A stretch of 64,000 bases of DNA from Termitomyces sp. T153 (GCA_018296165.2 JACKQL020000044.1:248001-312000), one strand, 5' to 3'. Counted from the stretch's first letter, positions 20,641-32,480 are shown. Notes: generated by a model not told the origin, from the letters alone. Numbers and translations are program-made.

Positions 20641-22050
20641 TGTAAGATTTGTTCCTCTGTTTTTTGTTCCTACAGGGTAGTTCCTGTGTGTAGGTGTTCT
20701 TTTGGTAGGGCTAGTGTGATTTGAAGCTGGTAGGTGGGGGCTCTGTCCTGTAAAATGTGTGTGAAGAGGATGGCACTGATAACTTTGATGTTGAGGGCTT
20801 TTGGATTGATGGTGGTGGGTGTTGAAGTGGTGGTGTTGGGGTCTGGAGTTAAAGCAGGAGTGTCCAGAGTTGTTTGGCATCATTGGCCAGGATACTGCCA
20901 GACTTTATATTGATTCCTGGGAATGTTGGGAGGTAGCCATTGGGAGGTGTTCAAGAGGGACTGGAGCAGAGGTGCACTTTTCTCCCTTTCTTGGTTGTCC
21001 TTGAGTCTTGTGGGGGTTTGGATAGCTCCAGAGCTGCTAGAGTTGAGGTTGGGGATGTCAAAGTTGGAGGGGGACTGGAGGTAGAGGAGGATGGCAGCTG
21101 CTAGGCTTGCTTTGGGGCCTGGGAATTACATAGTGAGGGTTCTCCAGTCAATGTTGAGGTTGATATCCTGCAACTAGGGGAGTCCAAGCACAATTGGGGT
21201 CAATTCCAGAAGTTGGATGGCAAGGAGCCAGACCTGGAATCTAAAATTGTTATTGAGGGTGAGGGCACTGTTGTGGTATTGGGTGATTCCACTTGAGGCA
21301 GGGCTTTGATCAAAGAGTTGGAACTCAAGGAGCTTGTTGAGGGTGTTGTGGGGAAGGTCAAGTTGTTTGCTAACAAAGGTGCTGAAGGCTCTGCTATTGA
21401 TGAGGGTGGGGAGGACCATCAGGAAGTCATTGAGTGAGACATTGATGATGAACAATTGTGCAGATTTCAAAAGGAGCTGTGAGAAGGTCTGGAAAACATC
21501 AGTAGTATTTTCTGGGCCCTGGGCCCTTGGAGTGGAGTGAGACATTAAAGGGGACTGTCTGGAGTTGATTGGGCTATCCCAGTTGATGTGGAGGTTGAGG
21601 CTGGGCCAGTTGATGTGGGGGTTGGTGGTTCAAAGCCAGGAGAAGCCAAGAATAAGGAGAGTGGAGGCATGTAGCTTGGTGACTAGCAGCCATATGTCCT
21701 GTCATCATCTATTGGCAAAAATTTTAGTTGTTTCCACACAATGAGTGATGTCTCTAATGGAGGTAGGATCACTATTGAAGAGCTTGAGGAGGATGGGAGT
21801 TGAGAAGCACTGAGGTGTTGTGGAGCAAGCACCACTAGGTATTTGTTGATGAAGTTGTTCATAGTGCCACTGTTGATTAAAGTGGGGATAGAGCTGGTGG
21901 AGAAGGAGAGGGTGGTGCAGAGGAGGAGGTTGTACAAGGAGTGCAACGGGAAGTGTGCTGGGAGGGTGTCCATAGAGAGTACCATTGCATGGAGGAATGT
22001 GGCCAGGGCAGAGAAGACCTCAGTGTCTGATCTGCAATTTAGTCCATCTC
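20641..22050 (-). pseudogene. Gypsy C protease and linker
   Basis: Minus frames 21985-21683 and 21545-21174 read Leu/Ser-rich sequence with STLINSRAFSTFVSKQLDLP, which resembles the flap-side part of a gypsy protease (ALIDSGASxxFIS in intact copies, here LINSRAF). A parallel reading, TLINSGTMNNFINKYLVVLA at 21850-21790, is a second protease-like copy. In both, the catalytic Asp of D-S/T-G has become Asn. A His/Pro-rich stretch at 20883-20614 is linker. Confidence 0.6.
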
Positions 22051-23440
22051 TGAAATCTAAACCACTGACTCGTTTTCTATAAACTGGTAATCACAGTCTT
22101 CTCTGTTGATAGTCCATAAAGTGTGTCCCATCACCTGGTATTTAAGGCCACTGCTAATAAAATGTCCCTGCTCACTGCATAAAATACATGCACCCTCTTT
22201 TTGTTGTTCTTCCTGCATCTCCTCTAGTACATCAACCCAAGGCCTGTTTTGGATTTTCTTTGTGCATAGGGCCTCCTAGGCTTGAGTGGGGTCCAGAGCA
22301 TTGTCAGGGTCCTACAAACTGTTGGGTTGATGTCCAGGAGTTCTAGAGCCTTGTGGAGGCTGGTGGCGCAGAGTTGAGCAAGTGGCTGAGGTTCCAGGAG
22401 TTCATTGGCACTGGTGAGTGCTTGTCCAGGAGAAAAGTAGGGTGCAGGATTGGCAGGAGCTGCAGGGATTGAGGGTAAGTTGCCATTGTTTGCTCTGGCC
22501 TGCCAGTTAGTGTTGCCAGAGGTGCTCCAAGTAGTGCAGGGGATTGAGCTTTTGCTCTGGTCTTCTCAATAGCATTGGGTGACCTGTATAACAAGTGCTT
22601 TGTAGCAGTTGTACATGATTTGCTTGGGAGAAAGATAGAGGACATCCTTGATATGTTGGGGAAAGGTGCAGCAGAGAGCAAACTGGAAGGCATTGTAATT
22701 CCAGCTGGCTTTGTAAGCTTCTTGTTCAAAATGGACAATGAAGGTGGTGAAGTGTTTGTTGTCATGCATCTGGAGGTTGAAGAGGTTTTCCTCTGCTTCT
22801 GCTACAGTGTCAAAGACTCCAAACTTACAAGAGAATTCCTGGGTAAAAGCAAGCTAGTTGAAGAGCACTGGGTTACTGGGGTTGAACTGAAGCAGCACTA
22901 TATAGTGGTCAAAGGCAATGCTCTGTAGATATGATGCAGCAAAGGCCATCCATGAGCTCTCAAGTTGAAAGGTGATAGGCTTAGCTTGGAACATAATAAG
23001 ACATTGTGTCAGGAAGACTATTCATTTCTGGGGGTCATAGCCAGTCAAGGGCTCCAGCTTCTAAAGATTGAGCTTGCCTTCTTTGGCCAGTGTGTTGCAA
23101 GTGTTGTCATAGGTGTCTTGATTTTGAAGTGGTAGTCCAGTGTTGTAATAGTAATAATAATTGTTGTTCCCACCTTCACACTGAAGGGGAAGGTTGTCCA
23201 TGGCCAGGCCCTAACCACCTGGAGGTCTGCCATTGGGTGGTTCACTACCTGGGGGAGCCAGCATTGCCTAGGAGGAGTCCCAGGGCCCAGCAGGGAGGAG
23301 GGGGTCCTCTGGGAGTCAGCAGTCCAAAGCTATTAGTGTTGGTAGGTCAGTTAGGTAAAGGGATAGGTGGGAGTCAAGGACGATTAGCAGAAAAAGAGGG
23401 TCTGGATGTTCCAGAGAAGGGAGAAGGGTGGGAATGGTAA
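22051..23440 (-). pseudogene. Gypsy C gag
   Basis: Minus-strand frames read DNKHFTTFIVHFEQEAYKAS, WNYNAFQFALCCTFPQHIKD and VLYLSPKQIMYNCYKALVIQ (about 22769-22566), then a Pro/Gln-rich linker at 22560-22340. This is the capsid core of a widespread basidiomycete gypsy group. A zinc knuckle would be expected near 22200, but only scattered Cys codons remain. Upstream sequence to 23440 (for example 23245-23045) is gag N-terminal in position. Frameshifts separate the pieces. Confidence 0.75.
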
Positions 23441-24290
23441 ATTGACAAGTTGCAAACTACTTATATATATGAATGAAAAGAGCATAAAGAACTGAATGCA
23501 GATAAGCAAAACTCTAAACATGATTGTTCCCATACATCTCCCACTCTAATTCTCCTCATTCCCATCTATATCTTACTCTCACTGTTGATTCTCATTGAGC
23601 CATGTCTGTGTGAGAACTTGGATTAGATTAAATAAAATAAGATAAGATTCTCAACATCTTTCAACTTTTTCTAGGTTATTCTTAGTCTTCTATTCTTAAT
23701 GAACTTATGTTCTCTTCTTAGAAGAAACTTCATACATGGAATGATTGATGCATTAACTTGGAACATTGCAAGTGTAAATCTTATGAGGCTCAGAAATCCA
23801 TGAAAGTAATTTTTTGGAGGTATGTGACTAACACATTACTAATCACAAGTTCACATCACTATGACTTGATGTATCCTTCTTCATCAACTATGACAATGGC
23901 TTCTCCATACTTACTTGCAAAAAACAATTGCTTCCCAGCCAAGAGCCAATCACAGTGCACTAAATCTCAACAAAAGAACTTGGAGTGGGACAAGTGCTAC
24001 CCTGAAGATCAACATTAATCCTCAGGCTCAACAAGAGATGAACTGTAAGTGGATACAGATTGTGCTCAGCTGTGTAGTTCCACTAACTATATGAATAGAA
24101 AGGCCCCCTTGCTCCATTCTATCATGTCAGGAAGATTATTCCATGCATTGCAAATCCATTTGTTGAGTTCAACAGTGTTCACATCAAGGGCCTGGTAGAG
24201 GTGGGCCTTCTCATCATATCCAAGACCAACAAACACAAATATAATGTTGATGACTGCAACTTGGAGACCAACATGTGTGGAGAAGAGAAA
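23441..24290. other. AT-rich spacer, no gene recognised
   Basis: The sequence is AT-rich with short ORFs only (the largest at 23758-24018). A homologue of the LTR inferred at 18376 is not evident. It might include the front part of the DUF6698-like gene to the right, but no matching motif is seen. Confidence 0.4.
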
Positions 24291-25860
24291 TTTGGATGAG
24301 GAGATGGATGATCCAATGAAAAAGTGAGTTTTATCTTAATCTATGCCACCAATGAAATTTGTATCTAGACAATGGAAAGAAAGAGCACAGCTCAAATCAT
24401 TTGACACCATTCTGACAATTGATCCAGTTATCTTCCAGTACTTGAAGAAGTTGTGTCATAACATTGGGACAGAGGACTACTATGAAAGTAAATTGAGAAA
24501 TTTTATGATTTTGGTGTTCATACATTATATTACTATCTGAAATTTAACTAATGTAACTTAGTTTGTAAGAGGAGCTTCAAGTGCTCACATTGGTGACACA
24601 CATAATGTCAAGGATTCAATTGTGATGCTCATCCAGAATGTCTCTCTGGAATTCCTGATTCCAAGTATGAGGATGCTACTGCCTCATGAAAAATCAGCCC
24701 AAGAGTTTAATAACCTCAACACAGGCTTGCTCCTTTGATGTGCCAAACTTGCATATAAATATGATGACTTGTAAGTTTGTTCTTTCTGACATTTGTGTAC
24801 TGATCATCTTTTTGCTAGGTTTCATCTATTACATGATGGCAAGGTCAAAGTAAAGGTGCACAATTTACCCTGATTCCTCTATGACAAATCACAATGCTTC
24901 CATATAGATTCCACTAAATTTTCAAACTCAAGCCAAGAATATGCTGAAGAGGAGGTGGATAGGGATGAATATGAGAAGATCACCAAAGGTTTGTGTAAGG
25001 GGCCCCTTTTAATCAGTGTATGTGTCTTCTTGTATTGTGATTTCCACACTGATTGATCATTCCTTAGGTATGCCAGCATATGCTCTAGAGTTGTGAAATC
25101 AACTGAGCAGAAACTCAAGCCACCAATTGCCCAATCACAGACAAATTTGGCATCACAAGAACTATTCTAGAAATCATACTGTAGTCAGCAATTTAGGTAT
25201 GTAATTTACTCTGATTTGATTCTTTTCTTAATTCTTGATACAAAGGCTTGGTTTGCATTGAGCTCAATTTCTCAATGGAACATGATGGATGGGCAATTTT
25301 CATACCATGATTTTTACTACAATAGTTTGACATTATTCAATGACCATGATTGGGCACAGGATATAGTAAACTTCTGGAATCAGTAAGTGCTAATTGACTG
25401 AATGGACAAATCTAATTTCAATGTTACTAGAATCTTCTACAGTAATAACAGCACTATTTGTTTTAATTGCAAAGCACTTGCCCCACCTCCTGTATGGGAA
25501 ATGACATCTCCTGCCTCACTGAAACCTCATCAGGAGCAACTTCATAAGTAGAAAGAGCAACTGCATGGTGAGCACCAAGATGGCCAAGACTGCCAAGACT
25601 GCCAAGACTTCCAGGAGCATGAGGAAGAGGGAGAAGTCAACCACACTAAATGCAAGAAAAAGACAGTCAATGCATGACCAGTGAAGTATCAATGCATGGG
25701 ATCCGAGAATATTGAGGATGGTAACAGTGAAGGTGAGGATGATATAGGTGAGGACTCTGAGAGTGTGGACACTGGTAGTCCTGCCTCATCTTCCAAATAC
25801 ATTTTGTTGGCAAGGGTACAGGAATATTGTGACTTGGTTGAGAAAGTATAGGTGCATTGA
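24291..25860 (+). pseudogene. DUF6698-like gene relic
   Basis: Pieces in order resemble the fungal DUF6698 family (function unknown, abundant in Agaricomycetes). GASSAHIGDTHNVKDSIVML at about 24572-24634 corresponds to the family's SARSDDT-LK segment; the FLYDKSQ region lies near 24870; LCKGPLLIS, where the family has its F-GPSS segment, is near 24995; and FALSSISQWNMMDGQFSYHD at about 25250-25310 is followed by SLTLFND and DIVNFWNQ, the conserved C-terminal block. A Gln/Asp-rich and then Glu/Ser-rich acidic tail continues to 25850. Intron-like GTAAGT and GTATGT sites lie between pieces. In-frame stops remain inside the conserved blocks, so it is called a pseudogene. CpG is depleted. The family assignment is from memory. 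Confidence 0.55.
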
Positions 25861-26496
25861 TTGACATGCTTGGACTGACTTAGTCATGGACTTGTACTGA
25901 CTGCTTTGTTTTGGCCTTCCTTTCTGATGTGTGTGCTTTGACTTGGACTTGCTTGTGACTAGGTTGTTACTTATGTTTGCTGTTTTTTCATTGCATATAT
26001 GTGTTCATGGACTTTGTAGAGTCGATTTGTGTTTCCTTTCCATGGACATGTATAATTTGTTTGTACCCCAATAATATTAGTATTACAATACAACACACAT
26101 GATTACTACCATGACACAAAATCTAATGTAAGAAATAAAAATCGTTAGAACATAGCATAAATCGAGCTTCCATACTATGGCTAACCCACTCAACTACTAT
26201 ATTACATAGATGGGATCACATATATGCCCATATTTTCTGTCTGATTTTTTGCTGATGGTTGATCGAGGGTCGTGTCGCTTACATAAACCTCAATCAAAGG
26301 CTTTCGTACCTCGTTGCTGAGCTGGTGTTGACGCAGCCGTGCCTACCGCACCCGTGAACCTTGGTCTCAATGCTGTTCTCAACAAGCTGCATTTCAACAA
26401 CAAGACCTTGAATGAATCGACATAACATAAAAATCTAAAGGCGGGATACACTGACGATGTCGACACAGAGAATCAAAAAGTATATAAGTATGGCAC
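25861..26496. other. Spacer between the DUF6698-like relic and the P450 gene
   Basis: CpG is rare up to about 26030 and common after about 26240, so the edge of the host island falls here. It should contain the 3' untranslated region of the minus-strand P450. No gene is seen. Confidence 0.5.
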
Positions 26497-28628
26497 TTAG
26501 TCGTCTTCGGCTTCGATAAGCGAGACAGCTCTCCGGGAGCGAGGTTTTATTGAACATTTATATGGTTTTGGGTGGCTGTTAGGTAGGGATTTAATTCCAC
26601 TTGAAGATACAAAAGAGATTCATTATACCTTACTGTGCCGTCGGTGTTCTCATGTACAGGTTCAATCACCGTGCCGTTCTCGATGTATTTGGTGATGTCG
26701 AAAACAGCCAGAGACATGGCACAGGAAATAAATACGGAGGCATCCGCGAGGTGCAACCCTAATATGACCTGAGTTAATAATCAAGTTTGTAGTGTGTAGA
26801 TTCGACGGTACCTGGACAGATCCTTTAAAGTAATGAATGAGAAACCTGGTGGTAAGCATTGAACTCGAGTATGTATGCCCTTACCGTCTTCCGAAACCGA
26901 AGGAGACGGCACGAGGGTCAGGTTCGGCTGGTCGATCCCCAATCGCAATGAATCGCTCCGGATAGAAGCTGTGGGGATTGGCATAGACTTCGGGGTCATG
27001 CAAGATCCTCCTGACAAGTAGCCAATCAATCTAGATCCCTTGGGTGAATATAAGTATTCTGACTTACTGTATATTAACTATCACAGTAGCACCCTTGGGG
27101 ATGAAGAAACCATCATGCACGTCGTCCTCGATCAAACGATGCGGCAAACCTGGACATCAGCTCGATCAAGAGATGGTGGCAAGGGATGTCATAGTAGCGC
27201 ACCAAGAGGAGCTACGATGTTCCATCGGAGAACCTCTTTTGTGAGGGCATCAATGTATGGTAGATGTTGACGGTCTTCGAGTGTAGGAAGCCGATCGCCG
27301 CCGGTGACGGAATCGATCTCTGCCTGCGCTTTCCTCATGACATCAGGATTGAGAGCCATGGCCAGGAAAAACGAGTGTATCGCAGACACGGTCTGGAGGA
27401 AAAGATATCAACTGTCTCAAGTTCAGCTGACAGACACTTACGGTGTCAGCACCACCTTAATGATAATGCAATATGAGAATCATAATTAGAGACTTGTGGA
27501 TGTCTCATACCTACGTATAGGCTCACTGCGCTCCACTTGATGTCAGATTCCTTCTCACCATCTACGTCTTGATGTGCTAAGAGATTGGACACAAACGAAA
27601 CCGGCGCTATACCTGTGGCCTTCGAAGAGTAAAGGAGAGTAGATTAACACAAGTCGCGTGATTTACCATTTCATGTTTCACAAAATCGAGAGGTTGTTCA
27701 ACTGCTCTCAGTAGGGTATCAGCCCATTCTTTTGCCTTCCTCTTGAACCCAGCTCCAGGGAACCAAGCTGGAACATGGCGTACTATACAGATACCAAAAT
27801 CTTAGTTGATCTAGGAATCGAAAAGAGTCAGCTTACGCTGAGGCAGAATATCCACCATATAGTGGCCAGGTGTTGCCGAGTCCGAGAACTGGGACATGAC
27901 TTTATCTGCAAGCTCCACATAGGGATCGCCGTTCTCCTTGACCTGGTAGCCATATGTTATTCGAGTGATGATGGCTCCTGCCGTGCTTTCACAGATCTCA
28001 TGAGACACAAGAAAAACAGCAGAGAACAAGACAAGAGAACATACTGTCGAATGTGTTGAGCGAGGTCCACAGGATTCGCAAGAACACGTCGAAGAAATTG
28101 ATGTGTCTCGACGTGCTCGATATAGTAGAACTGCTGAATGCTAGTTTTACTCCCAATAATGTCATGGAACAAACGACGGAAGCGGCGGAAGCGATCTCCA
28201 TAGGACATCAGACCAAGACCCTTCCGCCAGCCGATGAGGTTGCCTGCCATTTGCAATACAGGGCGATCAGAATGGATCGAGCCTTTCTTCTCAAGAATCT
28301 CGTTGGCAATTTTAACCGAGTTGAGAATCACTATGGTCTGACCAAGGACTGTGACTGAACATATGTTCCCTACAGCAAGACCATTGACGGCCATGAACAA
28401 CGCAAATGAATCAACGCGCTCACCGTATTGTTCACCCCATTTGCCGAACGTTGCCCATTCCTGTTTGGAAGGCATATCCAGTAAATTTCCAATCAAAGGG
28501 TATCCCTTGGGGCCAGGGGGTAGAGGGCCATGCTGTGGCTGCCTGCGGTGAAGGATCTTCCCTACAATGAATATTGCGAGAAAGACACAAAGAACATCAA
28601 TTGAGTTGATGCTGCTTGCAGAGATCAT
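26497..28628 (-). CDS. Cytochrome P450 monooxygenase, microsomal (12 exons, 511 aa)
   Basis: This is a haem-thiolate monooxygenase, probably anchored in the endoplasmic reticulum. Exons on the minus strand: 28628-28424, 28369-28045, 27985-27837, 27782-27667, 27619-27511, 27455-27442, 27392-27203, 27149-27068, 27010-26885, 26822-26812, 26758-26629, 26575-26497. They sum to 1536 nt, in frame throughout. Residues 6-26 form a membrane anchor, followed by the hinge [14 protein letters not shown]. Also present are the [21 protein letters not shown]-helix region, I-helix GGADT (302-306), K-helix E359/R362, PERF (414-417) and haem loop FGFGRRICPG (434-443, ligand Cys441). The sequence style (LPPGPKG start, GLPHR after the K-helix) is that of basidiomycete CYPs annotated as O-methylsterigmatocystin oxidoreductase-like; the substrate is unknown. 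No biosynthetic partner gene is nearby. ATG 28628 is chosen because the upstream in-frame codon is TTG. Confidence 0.95.
26812..26822 (-). other. 11-nt micro-exon encoding the P450 haem ligand
   Basis: Between a GTAAGG...AAAG intron (26884-26823) and a GTACCG...TTAG intron (26811-26759), only G-ATC-TGT-CCA-G remains. It supplies Ile, the haem-ligand Cys441, Pro and part of Gly. Skipping or reading through either intron would destroy the haem loop. Confidence 0.85.
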
Positions 28629-29559
28629 TGTACGTGACAAAATGAATCGTCGACAAGATACAATCAGACCTCGGGCAGAACCAGTTGGAAGTTCCAGTCA
28701 ACGTGATATGGCTGTCTTTATAACATTAACTGAGGAACAGCACGTGCAGTGACACGGCAAAAATGCAACCGCGGCAAGAATGGTACGATGCGTAGATACA
28801 TTGAAGATTGCAACGCAGAGGAAGATCAAGATCGCACCCTCAAGGTCGGAAAACTTGAAGACATATCAATGGAGTGAGAAGGGTAAGACCTTTTCGTTCA
28901 AAAGTTCTCCAGCTTCGTGCAGTCATACTATACCGGTATGGGATGAAGGCAACAAGGACCGTGACATCTTGGGGATTAATCACAACGGGTATCCGCGTGA
29001 CGTCTTTGGTATCGGCGTTACATCTTGGGATGTGCGGAGCAACACAATCTCCGTTGACGCGTGACATACCAAAAGTATGTCAACAACCACAGCCCCACAA
29101 TCGTCACCTGGGTCAGGAAGCAAGCACAACTGGAGAGCGTAATAGATACATTCCCTGTAGCAGTATTTGACTTTGTTGTTAAACTTCTAACGGTAGGGTG
29201 CGCCCAGCGCAAGAGCCAAAAGTTTCGACAGAGCCACCAAAGCACCTCATAGAATGTCACATTCTTCACCTTGGAAAGCTTCTAAAGAACCTTCCTCCAG
29301 TTTCCTCGCCATCAATCTACTCCTTCGGGCTAGACAACAAACAAGCTGTTGACCGGGCCACTCCAGAGCTTTGTTGCACTGTCTTGGATCGTCGTCTCAC
29401 ACTGCGATCGCAGCGCTCAATCGATCAGATACGCCCATATTACATCACGCGTCTTTTGTCACGACGGGTTGAACTAATCAAATGTTGAGACTCTTCAGTT
29501 GCATGCCACCGCAGCCTGCTAGAACAACCGACGGACGGTTCTCATCACGCGGTTCTCCT
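28629..29559. other. Upstream region of the P450 gene; no gene recognised
   Basis: CpG-containing host-type DNA. ORFs of 60-98 codons overlap on both strands (for example 28874-29170 plus, 29269-29018 minus) but show no domain and no consistent coding bias. It presumably includes the P450 promoter just right of 28628. From about 29480 it grades into the DIRS-like fragment. Confidence 0.45.
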
Positions 29560-30264
29560 GCTCATACCATGCCTTCATCCAAATCATTCGCGGCTTCTCC
29601 CCAAACGAGCCTTGCCGTAAGTTTAATGACGGCAAGTGTTCCGCGAACCCATGCCCCTGGGGACGCCCGCATGCGGTAAGACAAACCACGGGAAGGATCA
29701 GCACAAGGACTAGGCCGGTAAGCCATCACGATCTCGCACATTCGGCTTGCCTAGGCCCCCCACTCGGGCTCTAACTCCATGGCTAACGGCTTCGTCTCTC
29801 TGGAACCCCTCGCTGATCTACCCATACCCCCAATTCGCCCCAACACTGCCCCTCGCGCCAACGCCCCCGATACCAATGCCAGCTCCTCCCTCCCCCGCGT
29901 CACCTCTACCCTCAATGAGGCAGGCGGCATGGTCACACGACTGACACAAGTACCCCAATTGTACCTTTGTAGCTACTTTAGTCCAAATTATACGTTTTGG
30001 GGCAAACCTGGGTTACTGCGGCGACCGCAGTATAAGTCAATTGTGCTTGAATCTTAAATCCGCGTTCTCTGATCGCTGCATCACTGACACCCTCTCCCGC
30101 AACGTCACCACACAAGTAGCCAATGGGCAGACATGCGGCCCATTTGATTCACCCCCGTTTGCCAATGCCCATCGGGGTGGTCACTCGCAAGCGGTCCTCC
30201 AAGGTCCGCTGCATCCACCATCTGTCATGGCCGGAGGGATGCTCTGTCAATGACGGCATACCAG
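29560..30264 (+). pseudogene. DIRS-like retroelement gag fragment, CpG-retaining, plus strand
   Basis: Frames broken by indels read KFNDGKCSANPCPWGRPHA at about 29620-29675. This is followed by a Pro-rich linker (SLPRVTSTLNEAGG, 29890-29932), ILNPRSLIAASLT, and HLIHPRLPMPIGVVTRKRSS to WPEGCSVNDGIP at 30264. The same series is found in CpG-poor form on the minus strand at about 33130-32465 (KFNDGKGTANPCP, SLPHVTSSLN, ISLIGVVTCKQSSKVCC), so both are copies of one element. Cys/His residues around KFNDGKC suggest a nucleic-acid-binding gag. CpGs are still abundant, implying recent insertion or lack of methylation. Confidence 0.7.
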
Positions 30265-31100
30265 GCTGTGTAGTCCTGCAGAGCCGGAGGTTCAAAAGGG
30301 GCGAGATGATTGGAGGCCATATGGAGGAGATAAGACAGATGAAGAATCCTTTCTTTTCTACGTATAGTTTGTAAGAGTCGCTTCTCCAGCGTCCCAGCAA
30401 CTGAATTTCGTAGTCCGAGTACTCGGCTGCGGCTGCTGTGAATGCCGCGCCGCGGCAAAAGCTGTGACTGGCATAGAGGAGGGGATTGATTCCGGCTTTG
30501 GACAGAGCTTCTTGGATGGTGCTGACAAAGTGAGTGTAGGAGAGAGCTGCTCCATCCGGCTGTTCAAAGAGAGGGGCATTTCCATCACAGGGGAGCTTGT
30601 TAAAGAGGGCTTTGAGTGCAGTGATAGGGCAGGTGTGGCGGCCTGGTGCAGAGGCAATTGTGATAGTGATGCTCTTTCTAAATGGGTTGATCTTTGAAGC
30701 TGGAAGGGTGAGTCAGGCATGTGTGGCATGCTCAAGGTTGGGTAGGAATTGAATGGAGTTGCATGTGAGGTTGAGGCTGGTGTTGAACTTGCTACCCTTC
30801 CCAACTGTGAGCTCACTGCTGTGTAAGAGGCCTGAATAGGTGAGGCAGCAGGCTGTGTAAACTGCAGTGTGCCCTGGAGTGGCTCTGGGGTTGAGCTGAG
30901 TGAGGAGAGTGGTGAGGATGAGGAGCATGATGGGTTGGACTGGCCACTGGTTGCATTTGACATGGTAGCATTTGATTCCCCAGATGAGGCACTGGACAAG
31001 GGCTCAACTGCTGCAAATGAGAGGTTAGCGTTCACGTTTGACTGTCTTGGGCTGAATGTGGCTGCCAAGGCTTGCAACCCATGAAACAATGGCAGTTTTG
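30265..31100 (-). pseudogene. DIRS-like tyrosine recombinase, minus strand
   Basis: Minus-strand reading gives a recombinase in place of a DDE integrase. It includes SGLLHSSELTVG, SKFNTSLNLTCNSIQFLPNL, ALFNKLPCDGNAPLFEQPDG, YTHFVSTIQEALSKAGINPL, ASHSFCRGAAF and YEIQLLGRWRSDSYKLYV, ending near QDYTAW at about 30265. The family's R...HxxR...Y pattern is visible. The first Arg box is His (LLHSSEL) and the Arg of HxxR is Cys (HSFC), both explicable by CpG loss. The Tyr in SYKLY remains. One frame change near 30720 and several stops. It is CpG-rich only in its last ~200 bases. Confidence 0.85.
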
Positions 31101-32480
31101 GAGGCAGGCAAGATGGAGCTGTTGGGATTGTGGAGATTATTGAAGTGGATGGAGAGTATGAATTGTCATTGGCCTGTGGAGTAGGTGCACCAGGTGCTCA
31201 CTGCAAGGCTGTGCCAAAGGTAAAATGCAATGGTCTGGGGGTGATGCTAGTTTTGCTGGTACCACCAAGCTGGAGGTGCTTCAAGCTTGGTTTCTGGTTG
31301 AGCCAAGGGGCAATCCAGAATATGTGTTTGAAAGAAAAACAGGAAGCAGCATCAGTGATGCAATTATCAGAGGAAGACAGCCACTCAGAAGAGAAGGAAA
31401 AATACAGCCTGCATGCTAAGGTGACTAGATGACAGACAAATTTCATCATGGCTGCAGACCAAATCAATTTGCTCCAAATCACATTGAAGATGACCTCATA
31501 GTCAATGTGGAAAACTATGTGGCATCCTTTAAATATGTTGCCTCAACACAGGATTGTGTAGACCACTGCAAACATCTTCTTGACTTGGATGTGTTCATGC
31601 TGGAGGAAACATGGGCAGCAGGCTGCAAACCACTCTGACCTGAAGTGGCCACTGAGACCCTTTGCACCACTAGCATCTGTGTAGATGTTGATAGTGCTGC
31701 AGTTAGGAGAAATGAAACTGACTCCATTCCAGGCTGGTGCAACTATGTACCACCAGTTGATGTCCAGCCATGCTGACTTGGAAACATGGTGGGAGGCAAA
31801 GGGAGAGGATGGAAAGGATGCAGCAAAATCACAGAGCAAGCAAATGGAAGTGCATGTGGCAGGGATGACTTGTGATGCAGACTGAAGGAATCCTGTAAGC
31901 TCATCTAAGTCCCAGCATGTGGTGTGGTGGTGTAAGAACCATGCTAATGTGAGTTCATGGAGGTATTCCAGCTTTTCCCTGAGGAGGCATACTTCCATAG
32001 CAATAGAGTTGAGTTCTAGCCCCAGGAACTCAACCTTTGTATCTGAGCCCATTATTTTTGTTGGCTGGAACATCAGGCCCAACTGATTGCCAAGTTTGAG
32101 GGCCCAGGAGAGGGAATTGTTGATGAGTGTGGCAAGAGTGAGTGGTGAGAAGACAGTGAGGAAGTTGTTAAGGTAGTGGCACACATGTGCTGGGATGTTC
32201 CACTGCAAGATCCAGTGAAGAGCCTCTGCAAAGAGATTGAAAATGTATGAGGCTGAGCAGGCCCCAAAGGCAAGCACAATGTCATGATGGAGTTTTCCAG
32301 TCATTCAGAACCTAGTAGTGGCCAATCCTTGTGGCACACAGGGATGTGGCAGAAAGCTGATTTGAGGTCAAGTTTGAGCATTAGGGAGCCCAGCCCCGAT
32401 GCAACAAGGTTGTGTATAGCATGTTTGACCATGTCATAGTTGATGGTAGCCTTGGAGTTGGGTATTCCATCATTTACAGA
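31101..32480 (-). pseudogene. DIRS-like reverse transcriptase-RNase H, minus strand
   Basis: An unusually long open frame (32304-31543, 253 codons) encodes RT sequence of the DIRS/Ngaro type. It includes IFNLFAEALHWILQ, VCHYLNNFLTVF (catalytic box, Asp-Asp replaced by Asn-Asn), VEFLGLELNSIAMEVCLLRE, LDELTGFLQSASQVIPATC and the RNase H-like INIYTDASGAKGLSGHF with SEWFAACCP. It lies between the gag-like and recombinase parts on the same strand. The N-terminal RT region (32480-32305) is broken by stops. The catalytic loss makes it non-functional despite the open frame. 31101-31542 is RNase H/linker sequence with no clear motif. Confidence 0.85.

Noticed and set aside
26497..28628. P450 as part of a secondary-metabolite cluster
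   Set aside because: No synthase, terpene cyclase, transporter or tailoring gene is found within the window. Both flanks are repeats.
27957..28640. Single-exon 227-aa reading of the P450 N-terminus starting at 28640
   Set aside because: It begins with TTG and reads through two introns (28423-28370 and 28044-27986). Removing both restores the expected P450 sequence on each side.
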